A stretch of 64,000 bases of DNA from Stenotrophomonas sp. ZAC14D1_NAIMI4_1 (GTDB lineage: Bacteria; Pseudomonadota; Gammaproteobacteria; Xanthomonadales; Xanthomonadaceae), in NCBI RefSeq assembly GCF_003086775.1, contig NZ_CP026001.1, positions 3,934,125 to 3,998,124 on the forward strand, given 5' to 3'. Shown in pieces: positions 17,672-27,030 of the stretch (its first letter is position 1; every line of letters begins with the position of its first letter). The translations under genes were made by a program, and so were the position numbers. Below the pieces are notes generated by a model that saw nothing but the letters and a program-made list of their open reading frames with translations, was not told the origin of the DNA and ran no database searches.

Positions 17672-18118
17672 CGTCGCAGGTTAGCAGGTCATGGATGAAT
17701 TAAAACCCCTAACACCATGAATCACAACGATTTGCGCGCGTTCAGCGGGAAATGTGAAGGCGTCGTGATCACCCTGCCCCATTCAGGCAGAGGTTGCCGG
17801 TTGCGCCCCCATCCCCGCAGGCGCAACCGGCGACCGGATCCTGTCGATACCTGCGCGGCTGTCGCTCCCCAGTGACAGTGCCCCGCGCTCCCTGTATCCG
17901 TTGGACCAGTACTGCTTTCCCGCCAGGCGCCCCCTCGCGCTGCATCTACAGACGGCGCGCCGTGCCGAACGGGCCGCCATTGTGCAGGCCGATTACGACA
18001 AGTCCATTGATCCGGATCAACGCTACGTCAAAGTGTGAATTGGTCCGCACTTTTTATGGAACTTCGTCGGCGGGGAAGCTGTGTCGGTGATGGCGAGCAT
18101 GCGCGGCTGCGCTGTGAT
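17672..18118. other. Long non-coding gap with hairpins and an ANR/FNR-like box
   Basis: No convincing gene is present. The gap holds a perfect 11-bp stem at 17797-17807/17820-17830 with a C-rich loop on the plus strand, a short ctgtc/gacag hairpin with a C-rich loop near 17858-17877, the TTGAT-N4-ATCAA dyad at 18007-18020, and A/T-rich sequence directly upstream of mltB. It could be a long 5' leader or encode a small RNA. Short open frames here lack codon bias and family resemblance. Confidence 0.5.
17972..18020 (-). promoter_or_regulatory. Candidate ANR/FNR-dependent promoter reading toward mltB
   Basis: TTGATCCGGATCAA at 18007-18020 is a perfect FNR/ANR consensus dyad. On the minus strand a -10-like CACAAT lies at 17979-17984, placing a start near 17972 and the centre of the dyad at -41.5, the class II spacing. 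The next minus-strand gene is mltB, 300 bp downstream. The site is seen in the sequence; the regulation is inferred. Confidence 0.5.
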
Positions 18119-18219
18119 GTAGGGCCGAGCCCATGCTCGGCTGCGCACCTTCTGTAGAGCCGAGCCCACGCTCGGCTACGTTCCGCGAAGAGCAGCCGAG
18201 CGTGGGCTCGGCTCTACAG
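18119..18219. repeat. Three REP palindromes of the GTAGAGCCGAGC subtype
   Basis: The elements gtagggccgagcccatgctcggc, gtagagccgagcccacgctcggc and the inverted gccgagcgtgggctcggctctac lie just past the stop codon of the second rodA gene. They belong to the GTAG-headed class but have a gccgagc core. Confidence 0.88.
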
Positions 18220-18221
18220 AA

Positions 18222-19322
18222 TCAGCCGCAGCCCCCATGCACCGGGTTGTGGTTGCGCACCGCCATCACCAGCCCGATGCCTGCCAGCAGCGATACCGCC
18301 GAGGTGCCGCCATAGCTGACCAGCGGCATCGGGATGCCCACCACCGGCAGCAGGCCGGAAATCATCCCGCCGTTCACCAGCACGTACACGAAGAACGCCA
18401 GCCCCAGGCTGCCCGCCAGCAACCGCGCATGCGTGTCGCGTGCCTGTACGGCGATCCACAGGCAGCGCCCCACAACGAACAGGTACAGCGCGAACATCGT
18501 CGCCACGCCGATCCAGCCGAATTCTTCGCCCAGCACCGAGAACGCGAAGTCGGTGGTGTACTCGGGCAGGAAGTCCAGCGTGGCCTGCGTGCCCTGCCCC
18601 CAGCCACGGCCTTCCCAACCGCCCGAACCGATGGCGATGCGCGACTGCAGGATGTTCCAGCCGGTGCCCAGCGGATCGGCCGCCGGGTCGAGGAAGGTCA
18701 GCACGCGGTCCTTCTGGTACTGCCGCAGCAGGCCGAACCAGGCCAGCGGCGCGGCCATTGAAACGCTGGCCAGGCCGGCCACCACCCAGCCCCAGTGCAG
18801 GCCGGCCAGCAGCAGCGCGAACACGCCGCTGGCGGTTACCAGAGTGGCCGTGCCGAGGTTGGGCTGCAGCAGGATGAGCACCGCCGGCACGCCGATCAGC
18901 GCCGCGGCGGTCAGCACCGTGCGCGGCGATGGTGGCAGCGGCTGGCGATGCAGGTACCAGGCCATCATCAGCGGCAGGCTGAGCTTGAGCAGCTCGGAGG
19001 GCTGCAGGTAGAACACGCCCAGGTTGAGCCAGCGCTGGCCGTACTTGCCGGTGCCGACCACATAGACCGCCATCAAGGGCAGCATCGACAACGCGTACAA
19101 CACCGGGGTCCACGCGCGCAGGCGCAGCAGCGATACCCGCGACAGCAGCCACATGGCTCCCAGGCCACCGGCAAACCGCGCGGCCTGCCCGGCCACCGGG
19201 CCCGAGACGCTGTGCAGCACGGCCAGGCCGGCGGCCATCAGCAGCAGCAACGCAAGCAGCAACGGCAGATCGATCGTACGCACCGCCTCGCGGCAGATGC
19301 CAAAAACACGTTTCCATTCCAC
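18222..19322 (-). CDS. Second RodA/FtsW-family (SEDS) glycosyltransferase
   Basis: From a GTG start at 19322 this is 366 residues, the usual RodA length; upstream in-frame codons lie inside a REP repeat. It is a polytopic membrane protein that closely matches the neighbouring RodA along its length: GTGKYGQRWLNLG, FYLQPSELLKLSLPLMMAWYLH, QSRIAIGSGGWEGRGWGQGTQ, TTDFAFSVLGEEFGW and SYGGTSAVSLLAG. The aspartate of TTDFAFSVL, equivalent to the essential SEDS residue, is kept. It is probably a functional peptidoglycan polymerase produced by tandem duplication, partner unknown. Confidence 0.88.
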   Translation of the reverse strand: MEWKRVFGICREAVRTIDLPLLLALLLLMAAGLAVLHSVSGPVAGQAARFAGGLGAMWLLSRVSLLRLRAWTPVLYALSMLPLMAVYVVGTGKYGQRWLNLGVFYLQPSELLKLSLPLMMAWYLHRQPLPPSPRTVLTAAALIGVPAVLILLQPNLGTATLVTASGVFALLLAGLHWGWVVAGLASVSMAAPLAWFGLLRQYQKDRVLTFLDPAADPLGTGWNILQSRIAIGSGGWEGRGWGQGTQATLDFLPEYTTDFAFSVLGEEFGWIGVATMFALYLFVVGRCLWIAVQARDTHARLLAGSLGLAFFVYVLVNGGMISGLLPVVGIPMPLVSYGGTSAVSLLAGIGLVMAVRNHNPVHGGCG

Positions 19323-19390
19323 GCAGGCACGGTAGCGGGCGGCGCTTGCGTGAAGCTTTCCGCTGTCGCCGGATGCACGCTTTGGCTTTC

Positions 19391-19452
19391 CGTAGAGTCG
19401 AGCTTGCTCGACTGCTGTTCGCGCAGAGCAGTCGAGCAAGCTCGACTCTACG
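19391..19452. repeat. Perfect 26-bp inverted repeat (GTAGAGTCGAGC subtype) between the rodA genes
   Basis: The arms at 19391-19416 and 19427-19452 are exact reverse complements, separated by 10 bp. They carry the GTAG/CTAC ends of the SMAG class with a tcgagcttgctcga core. The element separates the two rodA paralogues. Confidence 0.9.
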
Positions 19453-19470
19453 AAGGCGGCGGAGCCGTGG

Positions 19471-20583
19471 TCAGCCGTAGCCGCCGTGCACCGGGTTGTG
19501 GCTGCGCACGGCCATCACCAGGCCGAAGCCGGCCAGCAGGGACACCGCCGAGGTGCCGCCGTAACTGATCAGCGGCATCGGCACGCCCACCACCGGCAGC
19601 AGGCCGGAAATCATCCCGCCATTCACCAGCACGTAGACGAAGAACGCCAGGCCCGTGGCGCCGGCCAGCAACCGGGAATACGAATCGCGCGACTGGCTGG
19701 CGATCCACAGGCAGCGCCCGATCACCACCAGGTACAGGGTCAGCACCAGGGCCACGCCCATCCAGCCGAACTCCTCGCTCAGCACCGAGAACGCGAAGTC
19801 GGTGGTCTGCTCGGGAATGAAGTTCAGGTGCGACTGCGAGCCTTCGCCCCAGCCCTTGCCATCGAAGCCCCCGGACCCGATCGCGATCTTCGACTGGATG
19901 ATGTTCCAGCCGGCACCCAGCGCGTCCATCTCCGGGTCGAGGAACATCATGATGCGGTCCTTCTGGTACGGCCGCAGCAGCCAGAACCAGGCCACCGGCG
20001 CGACCGCGGCCACGCCGCCCACGCCCAGCCCCACCCACCACCACGGCAGGCCGGCCAGCAGCAGCACGAACACGCCACTGGCGGCGATCAGCACGCCGGT
20101 GCCGAAGTCCGGCTGCAGCATCACCAGGCCGGTCGGCACGCCGATGATGACCATCGCCACCAGCACCGTGTTGAAGCGCGGCGGCAGCGGCATGCGGTGC
20201 AGGTACCAGGCCACCATCATCGGCAGGCTGACTTTCAGCAGTTCGGCCGGCTGCAGGTAGAAGAACTTCAGGTCCAGCCACTGCCGGCCGTACTTGCCGG
20301 TGCCCAGCACGAACACGGCCAGCAGCGGGATCATCGAGATCGCGTAGATGAGCGGGGTCGCCGAGCGGATGCGCAGGATCGGCACGCGTGAGATGGCCCA
20401 CAGCGCCGCCAGGCCGACAATGAAACGCGCGCCCTGGGCCATCACCAGGCTGTCGCCGCCCGCGCTCTTCAGCGTGGCCAGGCCAATCACCATCAGCATG
20501 CCCAGGGCCAGGCACAGCACCCAGTCCAGGGAGCTGAAAAAGCGCCGCAGCATATCGCCGGCCCAGCGCAGGAAATCACTCAT
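19471..20583 (-). CDS. rodA: Rod-shape SEDS peptidoglycan polymerase RodA
   Basis: A 370-residue polytopic inner-membrane protein with about ten hydrophobic segments. Conserved SEDS motifs: GTGKYGRQWLDL, FYLQPAELLKVSLPMMVAWY, QSKIAIGSGGFDGKGWGEGSQ, the essential aspartate in TTDFAFSVLSEEFGW, and the C-terminal signature SYGGTSAVSLLAGFGL. RodA polymerises lipid II into glycan strands during elongation together with PBP2. Its ATG overlaps the mrdA stop by 4 bp, the classical mrdA-rodA coupling, so this copy is taken as the canonical RodA. Confidence 0.96.
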   Translation of the reverse strand: MSDFLRWAGDMLRRFFSSLDWVLCLALGMLMVIGLATLKSAGGDSLVMAQGARFIVGLAALWAISRVPILRIRSATPLIYAISMIPLLAVFVLGTGKYGRQWLDLKFFYLQPAELLKVSLPMMVAWYLHRMPLPPRFNTVLVAMVIIGVPTGLVMLQPDFGTGVLIAASGVFVLLLAGLPWWWVGLGVGGVAAVAPVAWFWLLRPYQKDRIMMFLDPEMDALGAGWNIIQSKIAIGSGGFDGKGWGEGSQSHLNFIPEQTTDFAFSVLSEEFGWMGVALVLTLYLVVIGRCLWIASQSRDSYSRLLAGATGLAFFVYVLVNGGMISGLLPVVGVPMPLISYGGTSAVSLLAGFGLVMAVRSHNPVHGGYG

Positions 20584-22655
20584 CGTGCGGGCTCCGCGGG
20601 GGGCGAACGGGGGCTGGCGGGCAAGGCGGCGGCCGCTGCCGGCGGCGCACCGGGTGCCGGAGCAGGCGCCGGTGTGGGAACTCCCACCGCGACCGGATGC
20701 TCGCCCAGCTGCGCGGCGGCAGCATCGCCAGCCGGGCGCGCGCTGGCGTCTTCGTTGTCGAACGCAGTCACGCCGATGACGGTGGTGCCGCGCTCGGCAT
20801 CCAGCGGCTGCATGCCTTCGGGCATCTTGCCCAGCAGGTAGGCATCGAACACCTTGCGCGCGATGGGCGCGGCGGCCGAACCACCGTAGCCACCGCCTTC
20901 CACGGCGATGGCCAGGGCGATGACCGGCTGTTCAACCGGTGCGAAGCCCACGAACAGCGCGCGGTGGCGCAGGTGCATCGGCAGGCTCTTCGGGTTTACC
21001 GCGGCGGTGCCCTTGCGGCTGACCACCTGCGCGGTACCGGTCTTGCCGGCCATGGTGTACGGCGCGCCCACGGCCATGCGCGCGGCGCTGCCGCCGGGCT
21101 GCATGGTGGCCATCATGCCTTCGCGCACGGCCTGCAGGTTGTTCGGGTTGGGGCTGACCGGCTTGCTGGGGCCCGGTGCAGAGGCCACCCAGTCGCCGTC
21201 GAACCCCTCGCGCTGCTGGATGACCAGGTGCGGCGTGCGCAGCTGGCCGTCGGCCAGCGCGCTGACGCCGCGTGCCAGCTGCAGCGGAGTGACCTTCCAG
21301 TCGCCCTGGCCGATGCTGATGTTGACGGTGTCGCCGGGGTACCAGGCTTCCTTGCGGCTTTTGCGCTTGTACGCCGGCGACGGCAGGATGCCGCCGATCT
21401 CGCCGGTCAGGTCGATGCCGGTCGGCTGGCCGAAGCCGTAGTACTCCATGTAATGGTCGAAACGCTCGATGCCCAGGTCCAGCGCCAGCCGGTAGTAATA
21501 GGTGTTGACCGACTGGGCGATGGATTTGCGCAGGTCGGTCCAGCCATGGCCGCCACGGTGCGAATCGCCCCAGCCGCGCGAGGTGCCCGGCAGGTAGAAC
21601 ATGCCCGTGGACAGCACCTTGTCTTCCGGGCGGCGCACGCCCGAATCCAGGCCGGCCAGGCCGATCAGCGGCTTCAGCGTGGAACCGGGGGCGACGCCAC
21701 CCAGCACCAGGCGGTTGAACTGCGGCCGCGACGGGTTGTCGTTCAGCGCCTTGAAATCGGCATGCGAGATGCCGTTGACGAACAGGTTGGGGTCGTACGA
21801 CGGCAGGCTGACCATCGCCAGCACTTCGCCGGTGCGCGGGTCCATCGCCACGGCCGAACCTTCCTGGTCACCGAAGGCGGCCACCAGCGCGCGCTGCAGG
21901 TCGGCATCGATGGACAGGCGCAGGTCGGCGCCGGACTGCGCGGCCACCCGGCCGACGGTGCGGATGGCGCGGCCCTGCACGTTGGTCTCGACCTGCTCGT
22001 AGCCGACCTTGCCGCGCAGCTGCTGCTCGTAATAGCGCTCCAGGCCGGACTTGCCGATGTGGGTCAGTGCCGCGTTGCCTTCGCCAAGGATCTCCAGATC
22101 CTTGTCATCCACGCGCCCGACGTAGCCGATGATGTGCGCGAACAGGTCGCCATAGGGGTAGCGGCGGGTCAGGTAGGGTTCCAGCTCCACGCCCGGGAAG
22201 CGCCAGCGGTCCACCGCGAAGCGCGCCATTTCCTCATCGGTCATGCGCAGCTTGAGGGTGACCGGCAGGAACCTGCGGCGCGCCTTGCGCGACTTGTTGA
22301 ACGCTTCCAGCTCTTCGGGGCTGATGCTGATGATCTTGGCCAGCCCTTCCAGGGTGGCGTCCATGTCCGTGACCTTGTCCGGGGTCACGTCCAGGCGGAA
22401 GGCCGGCACGTTCTCGGCCAGCAGGCGGCCGTTGCGGTCGTAGATCATGCCGCGCCCCGGCACCACCGGCCGCGGCTTGATGCGGTTGGCTTCCGAGCGC
22501 GTGGCGTAGATGTCGTGGTCCAGCACCTGCAGCTTGAAGTACCAGCCGCCCAGGCCCAGCAGGCAGACCAGCACGCCGAGGAAGCCCAGCGCCGCGCGGC
22601 GGCGGAACTGTTCGGCTTCGGCGTGCGGGTTCTTGACCTGGCGACGCGGGATCAT
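20580..22655 (-). CDS. mrdA: Penicillin-binding protein 2 (elongasome transpeptidase)
   Basis: 691 residues. The short cytoplasmic N-terminus and single membrane segment (LGFLGVLVCLLGLGGWYF) are followed by the pedestal domain and the transpeptidase domain with GSTLKPL (SxxK), SVN (AQSVNTYYYRL) and KTG (AGKTGTAQVV). A proline/alanine-rich tail of about 60 residues extends beyond typical PBP2 length (about 630). It crosslinks the glycan made by RodA and is the target of mecillinam. It is followed by rodA with a 4-bp overlap and preceded by mreD with a 3-bp gap. Confidence 0.96.
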   Translation of the reverse strand: MIPRRQVKNPHAEAEQFRRRAALGFLGVLVCLLGLGGWYFKLQVLDHDIYATRSEANRIKPRPVVPGRGMIYDRNGRLLAENVPAFRLDVTPDKVTDMDATLEGLAKIISISPEELEAFNKSRKARRRFLPVTLKLRMTDEEMARFAVDRWRFPGVELEPYLTRRYPYGDLFAHIIGYVGRVDDKDLEILGEGNAALTHIGKSGLERYYEQQLRGKVGYEQVETNVQGRAIRTVGRVAAQSGADLRLSIDADLQRALVAAFGDQEGSAVAMDPRTGEVLAMVSLPSYDPNLFVNGISHADFKALNDNPSRPQFNRLVLGGVAPGSTLKPLIGLAGLDSGVRRPEDKVLSTGMFYLPGTSRGWGDSHRGGHGWTDLRKSIAQSVNTYYYRLALDLGIERFDHYMEYYGFGQPTGIDLTGEIGGILPSPAYKRKSRKEAWYPGDTVNISIGQGDWKVTPLQLARGVSALADGQLRTPHLVIQQREGFDGDWVASAPGPSKPVSPNPNNLQAVREGMMATMQPGGSAARMAVGAPYTMAGKTGTAQVVSRKGTAAVNPKSLPMHLRHRALFVGFAPVEQPVIALAIAVEGGGYGGSAAAPIARKVFDAYLLGKMPEGMQPLDAERGTTVIGVTAFDNEDASARPAGDAAAAQLGEHPVAVGVPTPAPAPAPGAPPAAAAALPASPRSPPAEPAR

Positions 22656-22658
22656 GGC

Positions 22659-23144
22659 TCAGCGCCCGCGCTTGCCGAAGCGCACTGCGTCGAGCAGCAC
22701 GAACACCAGCGGCCACAGGCCCATGCCCAGCAACGGCGCCCACCAGTACGACCACGGCAGGGTCGGTTCGCCCACCAGGATGTGCACCAGCGCGCTGACG
22801 ATGCGGTCATTGAACAGCAGGCCACCGATGGCCAGCATCTGCTGCGACATCGGGAAGAAGCGGATGCGGGCGCGGAAGCGCTGCAGGATGAAGGCCAGCA
22901 TCACCAGCCGCATGGCCTGCTCGCCGAGCACGCCGCCATACAGCAGGTCGGCGATGACGCCGCTGGTGAAGGCGATGCCCAGGCCGACGCGCTCAGGCGC
23001 CTCGATGACCCAGTAGGCCAGCACCAGGGCCAGCCAGTACGGGCGCAGCGGCTGCAGCAGCGCGGGCAGCGGCAGCAGGCCCAGCAGCAGGGCCACGACC
23101 AGGCTGGCCGGCAGCACCCAGGGATTGTCGCGCAGGCGGCTCAT
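22659..23144 (-). CDS. mreD: Rod shape-determining protein MreD
   Basis: 161 residues, strongly hydrophobic with five to six predicted membrane segments and the MreD pattern (YWLALVLAYWVIEAPERVGLGIAF, then GVIADLLYGGVLGEQAM). MreD is an inner-membrane component of the elongasome, linking MreB filaments with MreC and PBP2/RodA. Its start overlaps the mreC stop by 4 bp. Confidence 0.94.
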   Translation of the reverse strand: MSRLRDNPWVLPASLVVALLLGLLPLPALLQPLRPYWLALVLAYWVIEAPERVGLGIAFTSGVIADLLYGGVLGEQAMRLVMLAFILQRFRARIRFFPMSQQMLAIGGLLFNDRIVSALVHILVGEPTLPWSYWWAPLLGMGLWPLVFVLLDAVRFGKRGR

Positions 23145-24202
23145 CGTGCGGGCTCCTGCGGCGGGGGTTGGGTGGGTTGGGTGGGTTGCGGTTGCCGGCC
23201 AGCGGCCGGCACTACCGGGCCCGATCCGGTGTCGGGTGGAGAGCCCCCTTCTTGTTGAAGGGGGCGCGCCGACGGCGCGGGGTTAAGGTGGGATACCCCC
23301 CCGGCAGCCTGGTTTGCCGAAGGCAAACTTGGCTGAGGTAATTCGCCTGCCGCAGGCAAGCGAATTGCCGTACCTGGGCGCAGCAGCAGCACGTCGCGGC
23401 CGCGGTCCAGCTGGGCCGCAGGCTTCAGTTCGCCCACCAGGAAGGCATGGGTGTCATCGGGGCGCAGCGCGGTGATCGTGCCGACCGGGAAGCCCGGCGG
23501 GAAGCGCCCGCCCAGGCCGGAGGTGACGATCTCATCGCCCACTTCCACGCCCGCGCTCAACGGAATGTCGCGCAGCTGCAGGGTGTCGCCGCGCCCGTAG
23601 ACGATCAGGCGCACGCCGTTGCGGGCCACGGTCACCGGCACGGCATGGTCCGGGTCGGTCAGCAGCAGCACGGTGGACGTGCCACCGGTGGTGCTGATCA
23701 CCTGCCCCATCAGGCCACCGGCATCGATCACTGCCTGCCCCACGTGTACGCCGTCGCGGCTGCCCGCATCGAGCACCAGGCGCTGCTTCACCGGGTCCAG
23801 GTCGATGTCCAGGATCGGCGCCAGCTGCACGTCCAGGCCACTGCGCTCGGCCACGTTCAGCAGTTCGCGCAGCTGGGCGTTGTCCAGCGCGGCGGTCTGC
23901 AGGCGGGTCAGGCGCGCGTTGGCCAGCAGCAGCTGGTTGCGCAGTTCACGGGTCTCGGCCACCAGCTGGCCATGGCTGGCCGCGTTGTCGCGCACCTGGT
24001 TGCTGAGTTTGCCGGGCAGGCCGGCCAGCGCCCACACCGGCTGCACCAGCGTATCGGTCTGGGCGCGCACGCGCGCCAGCCAACCGGCCTGGTCGTCCAG
24101 CACGATCAGGATGATGGCCATGGCCAGGTAGGCGAGCAGTCGCAACGGACTGGCGGCGTCACCGGATCGGGAGGCTACGGGAGGACCGGCGTAAGGCGGC
24201 AC
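23141..24202 (-). CDS. mreC: Rod shape-determining protein MreC with repeat-encoded tail
   Basis: 353 residues: one membrane segment (LLAYLAMAIILIVL), a coiled-coil region (NQLLLANARLTRLQTAALDNAQLRELL begins near residue 86), then two beta-barrel domains (DIDLDPVKQRLVLDAGSRDGV, GDEIVTSGLGGRFPPGFPVGTI). MreC is the periplasmic scaffold that activates PBP2. The core ends near residue 280. The last 70 or so residues are low complexity, and their DNA contains a GTAG-type REP palindrome (about 23190-23218) and a second palindromic stretch (about 23240-23350). The tail thus seems to be acquired intergenic sequence read in frame. Confidence 0.94.
   Translation of the reverse strand: MPPYAGPPVASRSGDAASPLRLLAYLAMAIILIVLDDQAGWLARVRAQTDTLVQPVWALAGLPGKLSNQVRDNAASHGQLVAETRELRNQLLLANARLTRLQTAALDNAQLRELLNVAERSGLDVQLAPILDIDLDPVKQRLVLDAGSRDGVHVGQAVIDAGGLMGQVISTTGGTSTVLLLTDPDHAVPVTVARNGVRLIVYGRGDTLQLRDIPLSAGVEVGDEIVTSGLGGRFPPGFPVGTITALRPDDTHAFLVGELKPAAQLDRGRDVLLLRPGTAIRLPAAGELPQPSLPSANQAAGGVSHLNPAPSARPLQQEGGSPPDTGSGPVVPAAGRQPQPTQPTQPPPQEPAR
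23190..23218. repeat. SMAG/REP palindrome inside the mreC coding region
   Basis: The element ccggccagcggccggcacta, flanked by the usual bases, is identical in type to intergenic copies elsewhere in the window. Here it is translated as part of the VVPAAGRQ segment of MreC. Confidence 0.85.
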
Positions 24203-24320
24203 GGCAACAGTTCAATCAGCTGAGGGCGAAGGGGAAACACGGCGGCGCCCCGCCGGTGCCGGCCCGCAGCAGCGGGCCACACCCCGGAAGGGCGCTGCAG
24301 GGAAGACCAGGCGGCAGGCC

Positions 24321-25478
<1,158 letters not shown>

Positions 25479-25649
25479 CTAGCTGAACCCGCGACTTGGC
25501 TGGCTTTGCGCCCAATTGGGCATCACCCGGTTCTGGCCCTGAGCGGCACCAGCAGGTAACCTTTGCGCCGTCGGGCGCCCAAGGGCGCCATTTGCTTGCT
25601 GGCCGATGCCGGCTGGCCACCCCCAAATTCACCGCATAGGCTTACATCG

Positions 25650-26588
25650 ATGTCCGCTCTGATCTGTGGTTCTCTTGCCTTCGACACCATCATGGTGTTC
25701 CCGGACCAGTTCAAGAATCACATCCTGCCGGACAAGGTGCACATCCTGAACGTGTCCTTCCTGGTCCCGCGCATGCGCCGCGAACTGGGCGGCTGCGCCG
25801 GCAACATCGCCTACAACCTGAAGCTGCTGGGCGGCAGCCCGATCCCGATGGGCACCGTCGGCCAGGATTTCGCACCGTACCGCGAGCACTTCGAGCGCAT
25901 GGACATCGACCTGAGCCAGGTCCGCGTGCTGGAAGACATGTTCACCCCGCAGTGCTTCATCACCACCGACCACGACAACAACCAGATCACCGCGTTCCAT
26001 CCGGGCGCGATGATGCGTTCGCACGAGAACCACGTGAAGGACGTGCCGGGCGTCACTTTCGGCATCGTTGCGCCGGACGGCCGTGACGGCATGATCCAGA
26101 ATGCGGCCGAGTTCCTGGAATGCGGCATTCCCTTCATCTTCGACCCGGGCCAGGCGCTGCCGCTGTTCAACGGCCCGGAGCTGCGCGATTTCATCGAGCA
26201 GGCCGACTACGTGGTGGTCAACGACTACGAGTCCAACCTGCTGCAGGAACGCACCGGCTGGGACGAGAAGCAGATCGTGAGCCGGGTGAAGGCCTACATC
26301 ACCACCCGTGGCCCGAAGGGCGCGGTCATCCACACCCCGGAAAAGAGCTACGACATCCCGCCGGCGCACGAGCGCCGCGTGGTCGACCCGACCGGCTGTG
26401 GCGACGCTTTCCGCGCCGGCCTGATCTACGGCATCGAGAAGGGCTATGACTGGCTGACCATCGGCCGCATGGCCAACCTGATGGGCGCGCTGAAGGTCGA
26501 ACACCCGGGCACGCAGAACCAGCGCTTCACCTTCGAAGAGTTCCACGACCAGTTCAAGCAGCAGTTCGGTTACGCGCTGGGCGCGTAA
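25650..26588 (+). CDS. PfkB-family sugar/nucleoside kinase (adenosine kinase-like)
   Basis: The start at 25650 gives 312 residues. N-terminal motif GGCAGNIAYNLKLLGG and the C-terminal PfkB signature DPTGCGDAFRAGLIYG, with the catalytic Asp in GCGD, are intact. The overall pattern resembles the adenosine kinase/ribokinase branch of proteobacteria and mycobacteria; the substrate cannot be settled by eye. It is transcribed divergently from mreB across a 282-bp gap. The end of the gene (from 26580) is the start of a three-copy tandem duplication. Confidence 0.88.
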   Translation: MSALICGSLAFDTIMVFPDQFKNHILPDKVHILNVSFLVPRMRRELGGCAGNIAYNLKLLGGSPIPMGTVGQDFAPYREHFERMDIDLSQVRVLEDMFTPQCFITTDHDNNQITAFHPGAMMRSHENHVKDVPGVTFGIVAPDGRDGMIQNAAEFLECGIPFIFDPGQALPLFNGPELRDFIEQADYVVVNDYESNLLQERTGWDEKQIVSRVKAYITTRGPKGAVIHTPEKSYDIPPAHERRVVDPTGCGDAFRAGLIYGIEKGYDWLTIGRMANLMGALKVEHPGTQNQRFTFEEFHDQFKQQFGYALGA

Positions 26589-27030
26589 GCCGAACGGCCC
26601 GCGCATCTCGATGCGCGATCGGGAACTGCTCTGGTAGCTGTCGACCTTGGTCGACACTGCCGGCCAGCGGCCGGCACTACCCACACCGCCGGGCATGGCC
26701 CGGCGCTACCGGAACCTCCTGTCGACACTGCCGGCCAGCGGCCGGCACTACCTCGGCGCGTAAGCCCAACGGCCCGCGCATCTCGATGCGCGATCGGGAA
26801 CTGCTCTGGTAGGTGTCGACCTTGGTCGACACTGCCGGCCAGCGGCCGGCACTACCTCGGCGCGTAAGCCGAACGGCCCGCGCATCTCGATGCGCGATCG
26901 GGAACTGCTCTGGTAGGTGTCGACCTTGGTCGACACTGCCGGCCAGCGGCCGGCACTACCCACACCGCCGGGCATGGCCCGGCGCTACCGGAACCTCCGG
27001 TCGACGTTGCCGGCCAGCGGCCGGCACTAC
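26580..27030. repeat. Three-copy tandem duplication including the kinase 3' end and REP elements
   Basis: Units begin at 26580, 26755 and 26859, each with ggcgcgtaagcc(c/g)aacgg, the last two sense codons and the stop of the kinase gene. Each continues with a perfect hairpin (cgcgcat ctcg atgcgcg), a gtcgaccttggtcgac REP and a gccggccagcggccggcactac REP. Units 1 and 3 (about 175 and 172 bp) carry additional gggcatggcccggcgctac elements; unit 2 (104 bp) lacks them. No gene is present in 26589-27026. Confidence 0.92.

Noticed and set aside
17794..18090. Small plus-strand open frame in the rodA-mltB gap
   Set aside because: There is no ribosome binding site and no codon bias, and the sequence is dominated by hairpins and the ANR-like dyad.
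20580..20770. Frameshift at the end of mrdA
   Set aside because: The tail is longer than in most PBP2 proteins, but it is a continuous Pro/Ala-rich extension in frame and the overlap with rodA is intact.
26580..27030. CRISPR array
   Set aside because: The three repeats are unequal in length, contiguous, contain palindromic REP elements, and have no unique spacers and no cas genes nearby.
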